Position numbers and translations under genes: made by a program
Source of the DNA: Lutraria lutraria
Taxonomy: Eukaryota; Mollusca; Bivalvia; Venerida; Mactridae
Direction of reading: 5' to 3'
DNA length: 64,000 bases
NCBI GenBank assembly: GCA_964023205.1
Contig: OZ026844.1
Coordinates: 26,138,934 to 26,202,933 of the forward strand
Part shown: in pieces, positions 1 through 13,400 of the stretch
How positions within the stretch are numbered: position 1 is the first letter of the stretch
How the letters are laid out: every line of letters starts with the position of its first letter
Notes under the pieces: model-generated
What the model was told of the DNA's origin: nothing
The model's input: the letters and a program-made list of their open reading frames with translations, nothing else
Databases searched by the model: none

Positions 1-1487
1 CCATGAGGAATTTCAAAGGAAAATAAGTAGTGGTGGTGATGGTCAAGTTGCTAGACTACCCAAGAGTTTAGATTTAAGGGAACATAAAAGAACTCGGGCT
101 CTTACTTTGAAAACAGTAGCTGAAGCAGTACTTGGGTTTGTCAGACAGGAGCGAATACTTAGATTGGCCGTCGGGGCATTTAGTCTGAAGCAGGGCCCTA
201 TGAAATATGACTTTAAACGATTAAAGAATTATGTAAAGACAAAACAATCTTTTACTAGTAGTTTATCAAGAAAAAGAGACATTGAAATAACAGCACCTGA
301 TGCTGTAAAGAAAAAATCTACAATGAAATCATTTGCTACTGCTGTTAGTCAAGCCAAGGCATTATCTAAGAAGAAAGGTGGATTTTTAAAGCCTGCATCA
401 CTAGTTCAAACTAAAGAAAGCTATGGCACACCACAGGCTAGGCAAAGTGTTACCCTGCTTGAAAATATTCAAGATAGCAATCAAGATACCAATAATATAT
501 CCCTTGGGTATGGAGAAGAATTGGATAGGAGGTTTCCTCCAGGATATGAGCCTGGATCGGGTTTCTATAACGGACCTGCATGGACTTGGGGTTTTCCTGG
601 CCCTGCTGGAGGTCCATTTGGTGTTGGGTCAAGGGATGAGTTGGAGTATTATCGATGGAGAGAAGCAATGATGCATTATGGGGGTAGAGGCTATTTTGAT
701 GATCATTCTAGGAGAGAAATGGAGTCAGATCAATACTTAGATGCAAGAAGTGCAAGACATTCATATTATAGAGATCTTGATCCTAATGAAAAAACTTTGG
801 GTAGAAGAGGTGTTGTAGAGCAAGACTATCAAGATGCAATGCAAGATTATCAAAAAGAGTTCCAAAACACACCTCATGGTGAAAGGTACAAACTAGCTCC
901 ACCAGAATACAGGATACATAGGAAAGATAGTCGAAGTCCTGACAGAGATAGAGAACGACGCAGAAGTAGCAGTCCTGCTGATGACAGATATCTTAGATTT
1001 CAAGATAGCAGCCCTGAAGATCACTTTAGAGGCACTATTGGGAGAGAGGACTATGGGTATTACAGTGGACCTAGTGGTCCTCTAGAAATCAAAGGAAGCA
1101 GACGTAGCACTAAGGAACAAAATAGAAGACAGAATCAATTTTCTGAAGATCGTAGGTCTAAATATCACACAAAAAAATCACGATCAAGAAGTAGAAGCAA
1201 TGAGAAAAAAGTTAAACATAGAAATAGAAGCCCTGCTAACAGAGGATATGAAGTTGAGATGGATGATGAAAGTGAAACTCTTGAAGAATATAAATGGACC
1301 AAACCAAGTGCTGAAGAGGGTATTTATCCTGTAGATAACAGAAACAATTTCAATAGACATGGAAAGGGATTTCCTCTAGCATACCATAACAGACCTCGAC
1401 GGGAACCTAACCCAAAGGAAGAGATGGCTAAATTGCAGTCGATTGCAGTCTATGCAGCAGCTATGGGAGGAGTCAATGATGTTAGAG
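1..1487 (+). CDS. Exon 1 (partial): RS-rich, charged, probably disordered region
   Basis: About 495 codons open from position 2, with no start codon required, so this is the 3' part of a long exon. The first ~70 residues are basic and may be helical. A Gly/Pro/aromatic patch follows near residues 145-180 (containing WTWGFPGPAGG). A long stretch of Arg/Ser/Asp repeats follows (RDSRSPDRDRERRR, then SRSRSRS), resembling RS domains of RNA-associated or scaffold proteins but probably just disordered. The donor after 1487 (AGAG|GTTTGT) leaves phase 1. This joins exactly to the exon at 9226 to give ...NDVR-DQSIIT. The open frame past the donor, to 1543, is intron read-through. Confidence 0.8.
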
Positions 1488-4400
1488 GTTTGTCTCTGGT
1501 GTTGTCATGGATACACAGATTATCTCACTTCACTGCAGCATGAACAAATTTTCCTATCAAATCTCATCAGCATGGTTATGTTCTGTACTTGGGATTTCAG
1601 CATGCCACAACAATCTTATTGTATTCAATACTTTAAAGTTTTGTTTAGAAATTTATTTTCTTGTGAATACTAACTTTCTTTTCATTGTGGCTATTATAGA
1701 TGTTATCTTAATCAAAATATTTTATATTCCAGCATATAATCATGGGAAAATGGGGTACATGTATTTGTTATACTCCAGTGCTATTTTTATTGCAGGCATT
1801 TTGAGTATTTGCAACAAAACTATTGTAACTACATACGTATATTAGTAATTTAGCTGCTACACTGGTTTTGTGGCAGATATTTAGCTCACATGTCACAAAG
1901 TGAATGGGTGAGCCTTTAGGATCAGTCTCCGTCCGGCGTCGTGCGGTGTGTGTCGTCAAACTTTACCTTGTGAACTCACTAGGGGCCACATCTTTAGCTC
2001 AATTTTAGCAAAACTGGGTCAGAATGTTAATATTGACAAAATCTCGGACGAGTTCGATATTGGGCCATTTTGGGTGAAAAACTAGGGTCACCAGGGCCAA
2101 ATAAGGGAAAACCTTGTGAACACTTTAGAAATCACTGTTTTGATTGGATCTTCATGAAACTTTGTCAGAACGTTTATTTTAATAATATGTAGGTCAAGAT
2201 TGATAATGGGTCATTTCCGGTCAAAAACCAGGTCACTAGGGCATATTGCTGGAAAACCTTGTGAACACTCTAGAAGTCACTGTTTTGATTGGATGATCAT
2301 GAAACTTTGTCAGAATGTTTGTCTTTATAATATCTTGGACGAGTTTGAACATAGGTCATCTTGGGTAAAAAACTAGGTCGCTAGGTCAAATCTTATGAAA
2401 AACCATGTTAACACTGTAGACTGTTGGATCTTCACCAAATTTTGTCAAATTGTTTGTTTTAATGATATAACCATTAAGTACAAATATGGGTCATCTGGGG
2501 TCAATAACTAGGTCACCAGGTTAAATATTAGGAAAACTTTGTTTGGTTACACAGTTTTGATTGGATCTTCACCAAACCTTGTCAAAATGTTTGCCCCAAT
2601 GATATATGGGTCAGGGTTGAATATAGGTCAGCCGGGGTAAAAAACTAGGTCAAATCTTAGGTAAAAATCTTTTAAAAGCTCTAAATTGCATGGTTTTAGT
2701 TGGATCTTGGCCAAATCTTGCCTGATTGTTCGTCTCAATGATATTAAGGACAAGATCAAATATGGCTCATCTAGGGTTAAAAACTAGGTCAGGAGGTCAA
2801 ATCTTAGGAAAACCTTATTAATACTGTAGATGTCAAATTTTGATTGTATCCTCACCAAATTTTGTCAGAATGTTTGTCTTATTTATATGTAGGACAAGTT
2901 TTAACATGGGTCATCCGGGGTCAAAAACTAGGTCACCGGTTCAGAACAAAGTTTTAATGAGTGAACAGTGATTGTCATGTGAGCGATATAGGGCCATCTT
3001 GGCCCTCTTGTTTGTCAGATGTATCATGATCAGTTTTCTCATGATGAGGCTACAATCTAACATGCATGTATACTGGTAATACGTAATTAGTGTATAATAA
3101 TGTTTTTACTACATTCTACTTATTTTATGTTTTATCTCACTGTTATTTTTGGTTTAAATTTTTCACAGCTGTCAAAAGCGGTCATGCTCGTTCAAGGAAG
3201 ATCAACTTTATTGGCTATGTAAATGGTACTGAAATGCACCAATTGGCTTAAATTAGCAGATTTGAAAATGTTCAAGTTATACAGAGACTTAGTAGTGCTC
3301 TGGAGCATTTTCAAGTTTTCAGTAATTTCTACCCACTGAATTTGTTCATGTACAAAAAGTACTATGCAAATGTTTTGTGCTCTATATGAATAAAAAGTTA
3401 AATACAAATTCCAAATTGAACTTAACACTGATCTTTGGTGATTTACTTTTTCTGCAATACAAAATTCTTCTTCATGCCAGTCAAAATTATTGATATCTAT
3501 AATTTTCGTCTGATATAAATGAATACCCTTTGTACATGATCAGAATGGAATTTATTGTCATTTTGTCAAAGTTTGATTGCTTGCAAGTACTTGTAAAAAC
3601 ATATGTTTAACAATAATTTCAGAGTGGAAAAACACAACTCTTTATTCAGAAGTCAACCATTAATAGTAAATAAGTAACAGAAGCATGAGTATTTGTTAGT
3701 TGCAGGGTCAAATTTGACAAAATGAGTTATTTCCCCTTCCTTCTATTGCACTTGTAACTTGTTCTAAAATGTCTATGCAGTTGAATCGTGATAGTTCGAA
3801 ATGCCACAGGAACGTCAGAAAATTTCGAACTATCGCACATTTCGAACTTTCGCATCTTTTTGTTTATGTGAAAAAGTCTGGAATATTGAGATGACACGGC
3901 CTGTTGAAGCTTGATTTCTACACGATTTCAAGATGTTTATGCTCAATCTGAATTTTTTGCGACTAATATGGTCAAAATCGGGATAAACTGAATAAATAAA
4001 CTTAATTGTTTACCGGAGACAAGCTTTGCAAATGATAGTTAAACATACAAGGGAAATAAATCTTTCGTTAAGTTTATCTAAAAAACAATATGGTTCCGTA
4101 CTTTTTCTGGATTACGTAGCAAAAACAAATATAATGGCGCCAATCTTTTTAGCTCACCTGATTCATCATTTTTCATACTGTCACATCTCGAACTTTCGTA
4201 TCTAATCTATATTGAAAATAGAAGGAAATTCGTGGGGACTGACGAACGATTTCGAACTGTCGCATTTTTTCAACCTATTGCGATTCAACTGTATATATTT
4301 TCATGTTGTTCATTATTGTATATTTATCATTTATTAATTCAAACTGTTAAACTTTCCTTTGATCCTGGACTAAATATTTCACTTATAATTGCTATTTTAA

Positions 4401-7400
4401 GTATGTTCCTCAGTATGCTAGGAAAAAACATCTCACCAATGATTCACTGTACCAGACTTCCCAAACAATCTGGTAATATTTGGACAAATATCCTTAACGT
4501 AACGGGATTGGCTAAAATCGCTAAAAAAACATTAAATAATATTTAAGTTATTTACAAAGATTAATTATCATACTTTAATACCAAGCAACAAAAAATATTA
4601 GTTTATAGAAGACCAATCAAATATGATATTTGTTTCAAATCACTTGCAATGGACTTTATACAGTGGGTTTATCTCAGTATGTAATTATGGTTTAGTTTTT
4701 AGCTCACATGTCACAAAGTGACAAAGTGAGCTATTAGGACCACTCTCCGTCCGGTGTCGTGCGTCGTGTGTCGTGCGTCGTCAAACTTTTTGTTGTGACC
4801 ACACTAGGGGCCACATTTTTGGCTCAATTTTAGCAAAACTGGGTCAGAACGTTAATATCAACAAAATCTTGGACGAGTTCGATATTGGGCCATTTGGGGT
4901 CAAAAACTAGGTCACCATGGCCAAATAAGGGAAAACCTTGTGAACACTTTAGAAATCACTGTTTTGAATTTATCTTCATGAAACTTTGTCAGAATGTTTA
5001 TTTTAATAATATGTAGGTCAAGTTTGAAAATGGGTAATTTCTGTAGTAAAATTAGGTCACTAGGGCAAATTGCTGGAAAACCTTGTGAACACTCTAGAAG
5101 TCACTGTTTTGATTGGATGATCATGAAACCTTGTCAGAATGTTTGTCTTCATAATATCTTGGACGACTTTGAACATGGGTCATCTTGGGTAAAAAACTAG
5201 GTCGCTAGGTCAAATCTTATGAAAAACCATGTTAACACTGTAGATTTCACAGTTATTATTGGATCTTCACCAAACTTTGTCAAATCGTTTGTTTTAATGA
5301 TATAACGGTCAAGTATAAATATGGGTCATCTGGGGTCAATAACTAGGTCACCAGGTCAAATCTTAGGAAAACTTTGTTAACACTGTAGATGTCACAGTTT
5401 TAATTGGATCTTCACCAAATCTTGTCAAAATGTTTGCCTCAATGATATGTGGGTCAAGGATGAACATGGGTCAGCCGGGTTCAAAAACTGGGTCACAAGG
5501 TCAAATCTTAGGTAAAAATCTTGTAAAAGCTCTAAATGTCATGGTTTTGATTGGATCTTGGCCAAACATTGTCAGATTGTTTGTCTTAATGATATTAAGG
5601 ACAAGTTCAAATATGGGTCACCTAGGGTCAAAAACCAGGTCACAAGGTCAAATCTTAGGAAAACCTTATTAACACTGTAGATGTCAAATTTTGATCGTAT
5701 CTTCACCAAACCTAGTCAGACTGTTTGTCTTAATGATATGTAAGACAAATTCGAACATAGGTCGTCTGGGGTCAAAAACTAGGTCACCGGTTCAAAACAA
5801 TGTTTTAATGAGTGAACAGTGATTGTCATGTGAGCGATATAGGGCCATCTTGGCCCTCTTGTTAAATCTATTAATTGATGAAACTTGATATCACCAGAAA
5901 TCCTGTCCCATTACCTTAATACAATAAAAACGTTAATTCCGTCTGTCTGTATGTCAGGCAATACATCTTACAGTTTAATTAAGCCTGGTGTACATGAATT
6001 AGAACTTTTCATGCTATAAGTATATATACATGTATGTACTTATATGGCAAAAGCATCAATGCATTTTATTATAATTTGAATTTTATTCCATGTTTGTTAG
6101 TTATTCAGTTAGTAATAGATATTTGTGTTTTCTCTGTGGGTACTTGTTTGCATTGTACCCCATTTTATCTCCTTTTTGCACCTTCCCAATTTGTCAGCCT
6201 GTTCATGCAGTTTTATCTAGAACTTTACCGGTACTTAACACATAAGAATGAGCACTTTGAAATGCCAAATGCTTGATACAATTCTAAATTCATCATTCAA
6301 TTGATTTTGGTCAAAAACTGGTTGGAACATTTTTCTGATCAGCACTGAAATTTCCAGGTACAAAAAGTAAAACTACTGGGCTCATTATAGTCACCTTAAT
6401 GTGCTCTAAATTACTGTTAAATAAAAATAATATCAAACCAAAACATCTATTTTATTAATTTTTATTTCGTAACAAACGTTTTGGCTGTATTAGCCTTCAT
6501 AAGTTATAGTTTATTTTTTTCAAAATTGCAGTCGACATTCATTACCCTCTAACATTCTTCTTTGAAGGTCATATGTATGGAACAAAGTTGCCAAAATTTC
6601 TTACTTTACATTAATGATAAAACAATCATTTCAGAATGGAATATAGACCATGATTTGGATCTGCAGTCAATATTACTTTCAAATTTCACTGTGTCTATAA
6701 GGTGTTACATTTGTGGATGTATGCAAGCTGAAGAATATTGTATATATGTTAATGAATTGGCAGTCAGCTTTGTGATTATTGTGAAATATCGAACATTCTC
6801 TATCCCTGTGTATGTTAAATAGTTTCCAGTATTTATAATGGTTACCAAACTTTATGAATCATTATCATTCACTGATCTTACTATTGCTAACATAATGTAT
6901 AGTCTCATTTTATTCATGGTAACTAATTCCAGGCCATTCTCAGCTACTCTCCTCAATTGAGGATGGTAAGTAACCATCTACCCCTATCACTGTTACTAAC
7001 AAAAAGTGCATCTGCAGCAAAGTAACATAATGAGCACTGTGTAATATGTTGTCTGCTTTTTTTAGAATTTACAATGGAGAATTGATCTGTTTTTAGATTA
7101 CATGATACGATTATTAAAAGAAATGTTTCTTAAAAGCAACTATGGTTCATTTTATATGATAGCAACTGTGGTTCATTTTATATGATAGCAACTATGGTTC
7201 ATTTTATATGATAGCGTCAAAACTTCAATTTCAAGATGCAAGCTGTTTTTTCTTTAGATAAATTCTTTTGAGTTGACATCTAGAACCATTCTCATTGGTT
7301 GAAATGAATGCGGTCAATCAATACTTTCCCACCTTGTTTACCTTGTTGAAACTCTGAATCATCCTTACCCAGTTAAACATGTTCTTCTTGTCATTGTTGT

Positions 7401-10400
7401 CCAATAAATGTTTCTTCTAACTTCTAAAAGGAACCAAAGAAATACAAATTTTAATTTGCTGCAGATTTTGATTTTTACCTCATTAACATTTTACATACAA
7501 ATGTAGTTTTTTTGTCAATGCATTTTGTATTTGTATATTTTGTAGTTGATGTTTTCATAAAACTTCATCATTAAAAGGCAATCATTTCTAATTTTTGAGA
7601 TCAAATGGATGAAATTAGATTTGTTACTAATGAGTTTTAAGTTTTGGCACAGGTCTTGCAGTTTTGCCATTGGTTAATTTTAAACTAATTGCCGTCTTGC
7701 CATTGGTTAATTTTATACTGATTGCAGTCTTGTCATTGGTTAATTTTATACTGATGGCAGTCTTGTCATTGGTTAATTTTATACTGATGGCAGTCTTGTC
7801 ATTGGTTAATTATATACTGATGGCAGACTTCCCATTGGTTAATCTTATACTGATGGCAGTCTTCCCATTGGTTAATCTTGTACGGATGAGTCTTCCCATT
7901 GGTTAATCTTATACTGATGGCAGTCTTGTCATTGGTTAATCTTATACGGATGGCAGTCTTCCCATTGGTTAATCTTATACTGATTGCAGTCTTGCCATTG
8001 GTTAATTTGGTGCTTAATTGCAGTCTTGCATTTAAGATTGGACCTCATTCATCAGAATAGTGTTTCATTCAGTTGTATCATAAACTCATTTTAGAAGCTT
8101 TACATATTGCAATCTTTTGTTATGCTTTAATTGTTTTTGCAACATCATTCTTCCATATTATTCAACTTATTCTTCATTGACTATAACATGGTGCATTAAT
8201 TGGAGCTATTTCTTCTACTTGATTTACTATATCTCTGTCAATGGCCAATATTTAGTTTGAGAATAAATTTGGATTCTTCCGATCAACAAATACCAAAGAA
8301 TGAATTTTTGTGCCAGTAATGAGTATAATGTAGATGGTTGATCTTTGTTATGTTGAATATTGTAGTTCAGTCAAACCTGGATCAGCAACCACCTCTCAAT
8401 TAAGGCAGGCCACTCTGTGAATAAAGACCATTCTTTAAAAACATATTGATTATTTAGAACAAAATGACCTCTAAGTAAAGGTCACATGTCAATAAAGGCC
8501 ACATTAGGTCTTTCCCAAGGGTGGCCGTTGTACACAGGATTGACTGTACTATTATATACATTTTGTTGTTGTCTTTGAGGTTTTCTAATAATTCTTTGTC
8601 TGGGGTATTATAGATTTACTGACTGTATTTGTGCATTAAAAATTATGTTGTTCTGTGAATAGATAAGTTGTGTGTTGCATTTTTCTGTGCATTTGTAGCT
8701 GACACAATGTTGATCATTGTCTGTAGTTGATTGAAAAAATGTTGATTTCTTGCAGTTATCTATTGTCATAAAATCTTTAGCAATATTTGTTTACAGAAGT
8801 TTGCTTAATTTTGTAGTTTTGCATCACATAATTTTCAGCATTAAGAATCGGTAGTATAACAGCACTGTTCATTTTCACCTTAAAATGTATGCCTGTAAAG
8901 GTACATACATATTAGAGTTTCATTGTGAAATAGGTACATAGTATGCTTACTAGAGGCAAGAGTTCTAATCAAAAGCCTTTTTTTTATTCGCTTTCTGTAG
9001 TATTTTTAAAATTTATTTATTGTTTCTGACATCCAAAAACACCCATATTTATCTTGATTGTCAAATAAATATCTATTTGTTGTTTAAGGTTCAACGCTTA
9101 GGTTGTTACATCCATAAGTTCTGCAAAACATGCAGTAACATGCTAGAACAGGTATTTTAAGTATTGGTATTTACAACCTTTTTATGTTATATAATATTTA
9201 TGAGTCATGCTTCTTTATTTTTTAGATCAGAGTATCATTACTGATGACCCAGAAAAATCCACTCAGACGTCATCACAGACAGCAAACAGGAAGTACAGAG
9301 CAGCTCTTAATCACGACTTCATTCCACCAAGTTTACAAGAGAAGGGTGTCTCACCTAGAGGTAGACGAGCTGTAGTTTCAGAAAGTGAAACTGAATCTGA
9401 AAGTGAAAGTGAGACTGAATCAGAGACTGAAACAGAATCAGAGACTGACACTGACAGACAGCGTAGTAGCATTGTTGTCATGGATGCTCAACGACCAATT
9501 ACTCCACACACTGTCCATAAACGGAAGGATAAGACCCCACAAACCCCTAAGCCGCCAACATCTGGAAGAGAATTTGAAACTCCTAGACAGAGAGGAGTGA
9601 GTGTTATCAGAGAAGGACGTGGCTATGTTGAAGTTGAGGATGATGAAACGTCTGCTTCTGAGTCAGATCGGGTACCAAGCCCTGTAGAACCTGGAACCAG
9701 ATTTGATAAACCAAGAAAACGTAGGAAGAACATGGCTATTATTGAAGTACAAGATGCCGTGGAGCTAGATGCTAAGAGAAATGAAAGGTCATTGGAAGAG
9801 GAGAGACAAGTGGCTGTACCTGCCAATACCAAAGAAAGCATGAGACAGATTGATGAAGGACAGGTAAGTTACCCGTACTTTATATATATTGTCGAGGTTG
9901 ACTGCTGAAAGTAGAATGCGATTATAATACTGATTCAAAGCTTCAAAGCATTTTATGTATCTTTTCATATACGGTCAAGTTTCTTGGCTCTAAGAATGTA
10001 CTTTTTTGGCTTGCATTTGAACTTATAAAAGTTGAATTGTACATTTTCAGTTTATTACTAGTGATGGTGAAGGAATTCTTCCTGCTCCATCTGTTATGGT
10101 GGAAAGTCATGGAAAAAGTGCTGTACGTGTTAGTTGGCGTTTACCAAGAGAACCAGATCCGGAATACCGTTTACTCCTTTATGTCGTTAATGTAGTTGGT
10201 ACCCGTTTCCAGTCTGGTATCAACAGTGACATCAGGTACTGTGGACAAAAAAATATTTTGGACTATGATGATCTTGAGATTTTTTTGCATGTTTGATTTG
10301 TATGATCTATGTTTGTTAGTTTTAAAATATCTCTTCTCTATAAATAGTTTGCACATTACTTGGACATACTGCTAATACTTGTTAAGTTTTAGAATCGATT

Positions 10401-13400
10401 CATTAAGATAATTATTTCGCATTTAATCCATTTTCATTCAATACAAGATATATTCATCAGTGAATATTCATCTTTCTATTAAATGAACAGTACTTGTATA
10501 TTGTAGTCATTGTTGTGAACTGAAACATGCACATTTTACTTGCTTGTAGTTTTGAGTGTAACTTAGTGGAGAAAGGTAAACAAGTACGTGGAGTTCAGCA
10601 TTGCTGGAACATACAAGAGCATGGTAGATGTACAGTGAATGGATTGGTACCCGGGCTTACATACAGGTTATATGTGATTGCTAACTACACAATGCTACAC
10701 GGACAGCAGCCATGTGAGATTCAAACAACTTCCTCTGTGATTTATTATACAACAGTAGGACCACCACGTCCACCAAAGCTCAGAGTTAGGAGTGTTGACT
10801 TACACCAGGTAGGTTTTAACTAGTCGCTCCTCCTTTCAAAACATCATGCTTTAATTTTATCTTATCAAATATACAACTGCTTAGTATGTACAAACATACA
10901 AATAAAACTTGCTTTACAAATCATTTACAGAATGCTTGCAATTTCAAATTCCAAATACCTTGATTTGTTCTCAATCTTTAAGTGGACCAATGGCAAGGCG
11001 TCATTTTATTAATTAATCTCAAAATGGTGCGTTAACTTAAATACAGTGAAAACAGTAAGATCACAGTACTAAAAGTTCAACTATCATTGGCTACATTTGT
11101 TGATCCTATATTCCCAGGCTTTACTGGAGTGGGAGCCACCTCATATGCATGAAGACCTTCAACTCAAAGGTTATCAAATCTATGTTGACAACAAACCATT
11201 AGGTAATATTCGTAGCAAGGACACAAGACAAATGATGATTAACAATATGGTACCTGGTAAGACATTGAGTGTTTATGTGGTTGCTGTGACAAAGCAAGCA
11301 TCTCAGGAAAGCGACCCATCCAGAGTTGTGCACATTACTTGTCCAAGAAAACCACCAAGTGTTGTGGTTGCTCAGCAGCCATCGTATCGTCAGGGCACTG
11401 TGTTGATGTCCTGGGAAAGACCAAAGGGCCACACTTATGCTACAAATGAGGAAGATATATCACTCTATGGGTAAGAAAACTGTTTGGTTTGTGATATATA
11501 GGAAAACTGGCAACCTTGACCGTCTTAAACAACATGACTTTTATTATGCCCCTGCCAAAAAATACTGTCCGTCCATCCTTCAGGTTAGTACAAATCGGCA
11601 TTATGGGGTTACAGTATGTACAAACCACATTGTGGGGTTAACTTTCTCTTTGTAAGGTTAATAAAATACTCTTGTGGGGTTGAAAAATAGTAAAGGAATA
11701 TAGTAGGAAAAAAAAACATAATGTAGCTCTTATAAGAACGTCTGTCCGTCCGTTTAAATTTTGGTTTCTTATCAATAACTCAAGAAATATTTCATGCATT
11801 GATTTGATATTTTGTATGAAGGTGTATAATAATAAAATACAGGTCAAGTTCAATATCCGCTAAAATCAAAACATTTTCACTGGCGTTATGGCCCCTTTTT
11901 GATTTCAATCTTAGCTTAATGGTTGTTTCTGATCAATAACTCAAGAAATATTTCATGCATTAATTTCATATTTTGCATGAAGGTATGTAATAATAAAATA
12001 CAGGTCAAGTTCAATATCCGCTAAAATCAAAACATTTTCACAGGAGTTTCGTCCTCTTTTAGACTTAGCTATCAGCGGGGTATTTGTGTCCTCCAGACAC
12101 ATTTCTAGTTTTAGATATTTATACCTCTTGCTTAATTTTGAGAGGTAATAGTATCAAGACATTGCATCTTTTTAAAAAAAATGATCTGATGAGATGTTGG
12201 TGTTTAAATGGTTATCAATGGTTTAACTTTAAATGCTGTTGAGATGACTGTGGTTAAAGAAGATGATAGAAAATTTGCCTTGATCTGCCTTTTAGATTTA
12301 CTTCTTTTTTTACAGAGTGTATGTAGATGGCAAGTGGTATGGTGAAGTGAAATCAAACAAGTTAGGGAACAAACATGGCTACCAGTATATTCTTAATGAC
12401 CTTAACCCTGAACAAAGTTATGACATCAGTGTCAAGGCCATTGCTGGATATAAACGTGTGGACACTGATGCCCAGCATGTTTTCTCTCTCAGTGAAGGAG
12501 GAATGTCTAATGTGATCAATGTGATGGCCCCTGCTGCCCCTAAATCACCCAAACTCAGACTTGAAGGATTGACTCCTGAAGGTATTGATGTAACTTGGCT
12601 GGTTCCACAGCAACATGGAGATGCTACCATTTCTGTAAGTTATCTATTAAAAAATATTTTTAAAACATAAATATTGATTTTTAATCTGTAGTAACAGAAA
12701 CTAAAAAGCAACTTGAGTTTTCAGAATGTATGAAAAGTTTACCATACATATAATAAGTGAACTGTTTACATAATTAGAAACATTTCTTAATATTTTTAAG
12801 AAGAAAAATGTTGACTTGTGAGTTAAATTACGTCAAGATGACTTTAAACATCGGCATCAACATTAACTTTGAACTTCTCATTCTTATAATCCCTTTTCCA
12901 TCCTAATGTTGGCTCTTGTTATAATTCATTAGACCATCTTAGCTTTCATGTTTCATATACAACTAGAATCTATCATTGAGAAGAAAACTAAGAAATTTAC
13001 TTTTTATCATCACAGGGCTATCAGATGCTGAAGAATGGTAAACTTTATGGTTCTATTATACCACCTGAAGTTAACAGTCTCCGAATCCGAGATGTTTCTC
13101 TCGGTGAGAAAGTGAGCTTACAACTAATAGCCCTGACAGAACATCCAGTTGGTAAGACTGAACGTAGAACTGAACTACTCCAGAAAGAGGCTGATGAACT
13201 TGCAGAGAAGGGAACCGGTATGTTCTTTAATTCCTCTGGTTCCCATTTTGTTGCACTGTGTATTATATTCTACATTTGTAACACTTATATTTAATCCACT
13301 TTACAATGCATATATTTGTTACTGTAATAAGATGCTGTAGAATATTTATTTGAATTTAACTTAGTTCACCCTGAGTTCTGTATCTTATTTTTACATTTTT

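Noticed and set aside
7664..7906. 80-residue hydrophobic repeat protein (LPLVNFILIAV repeats)
   Set aside because: An open frame expected because the minisatellite period is a multiple of three; intronic, no start or expression evidence.
9089..9151. A 63-bp segment with AG and GT flanks that looks like an extra exon after exon 1
   Set aside because: Exon 1 ends in phase 1; in that frame the segment gives a stop codon (TAA), while direct joining of exon 1 to 9226 keeps the frame. It would only fit with a weaker phase-0 donor and then break the next junction.
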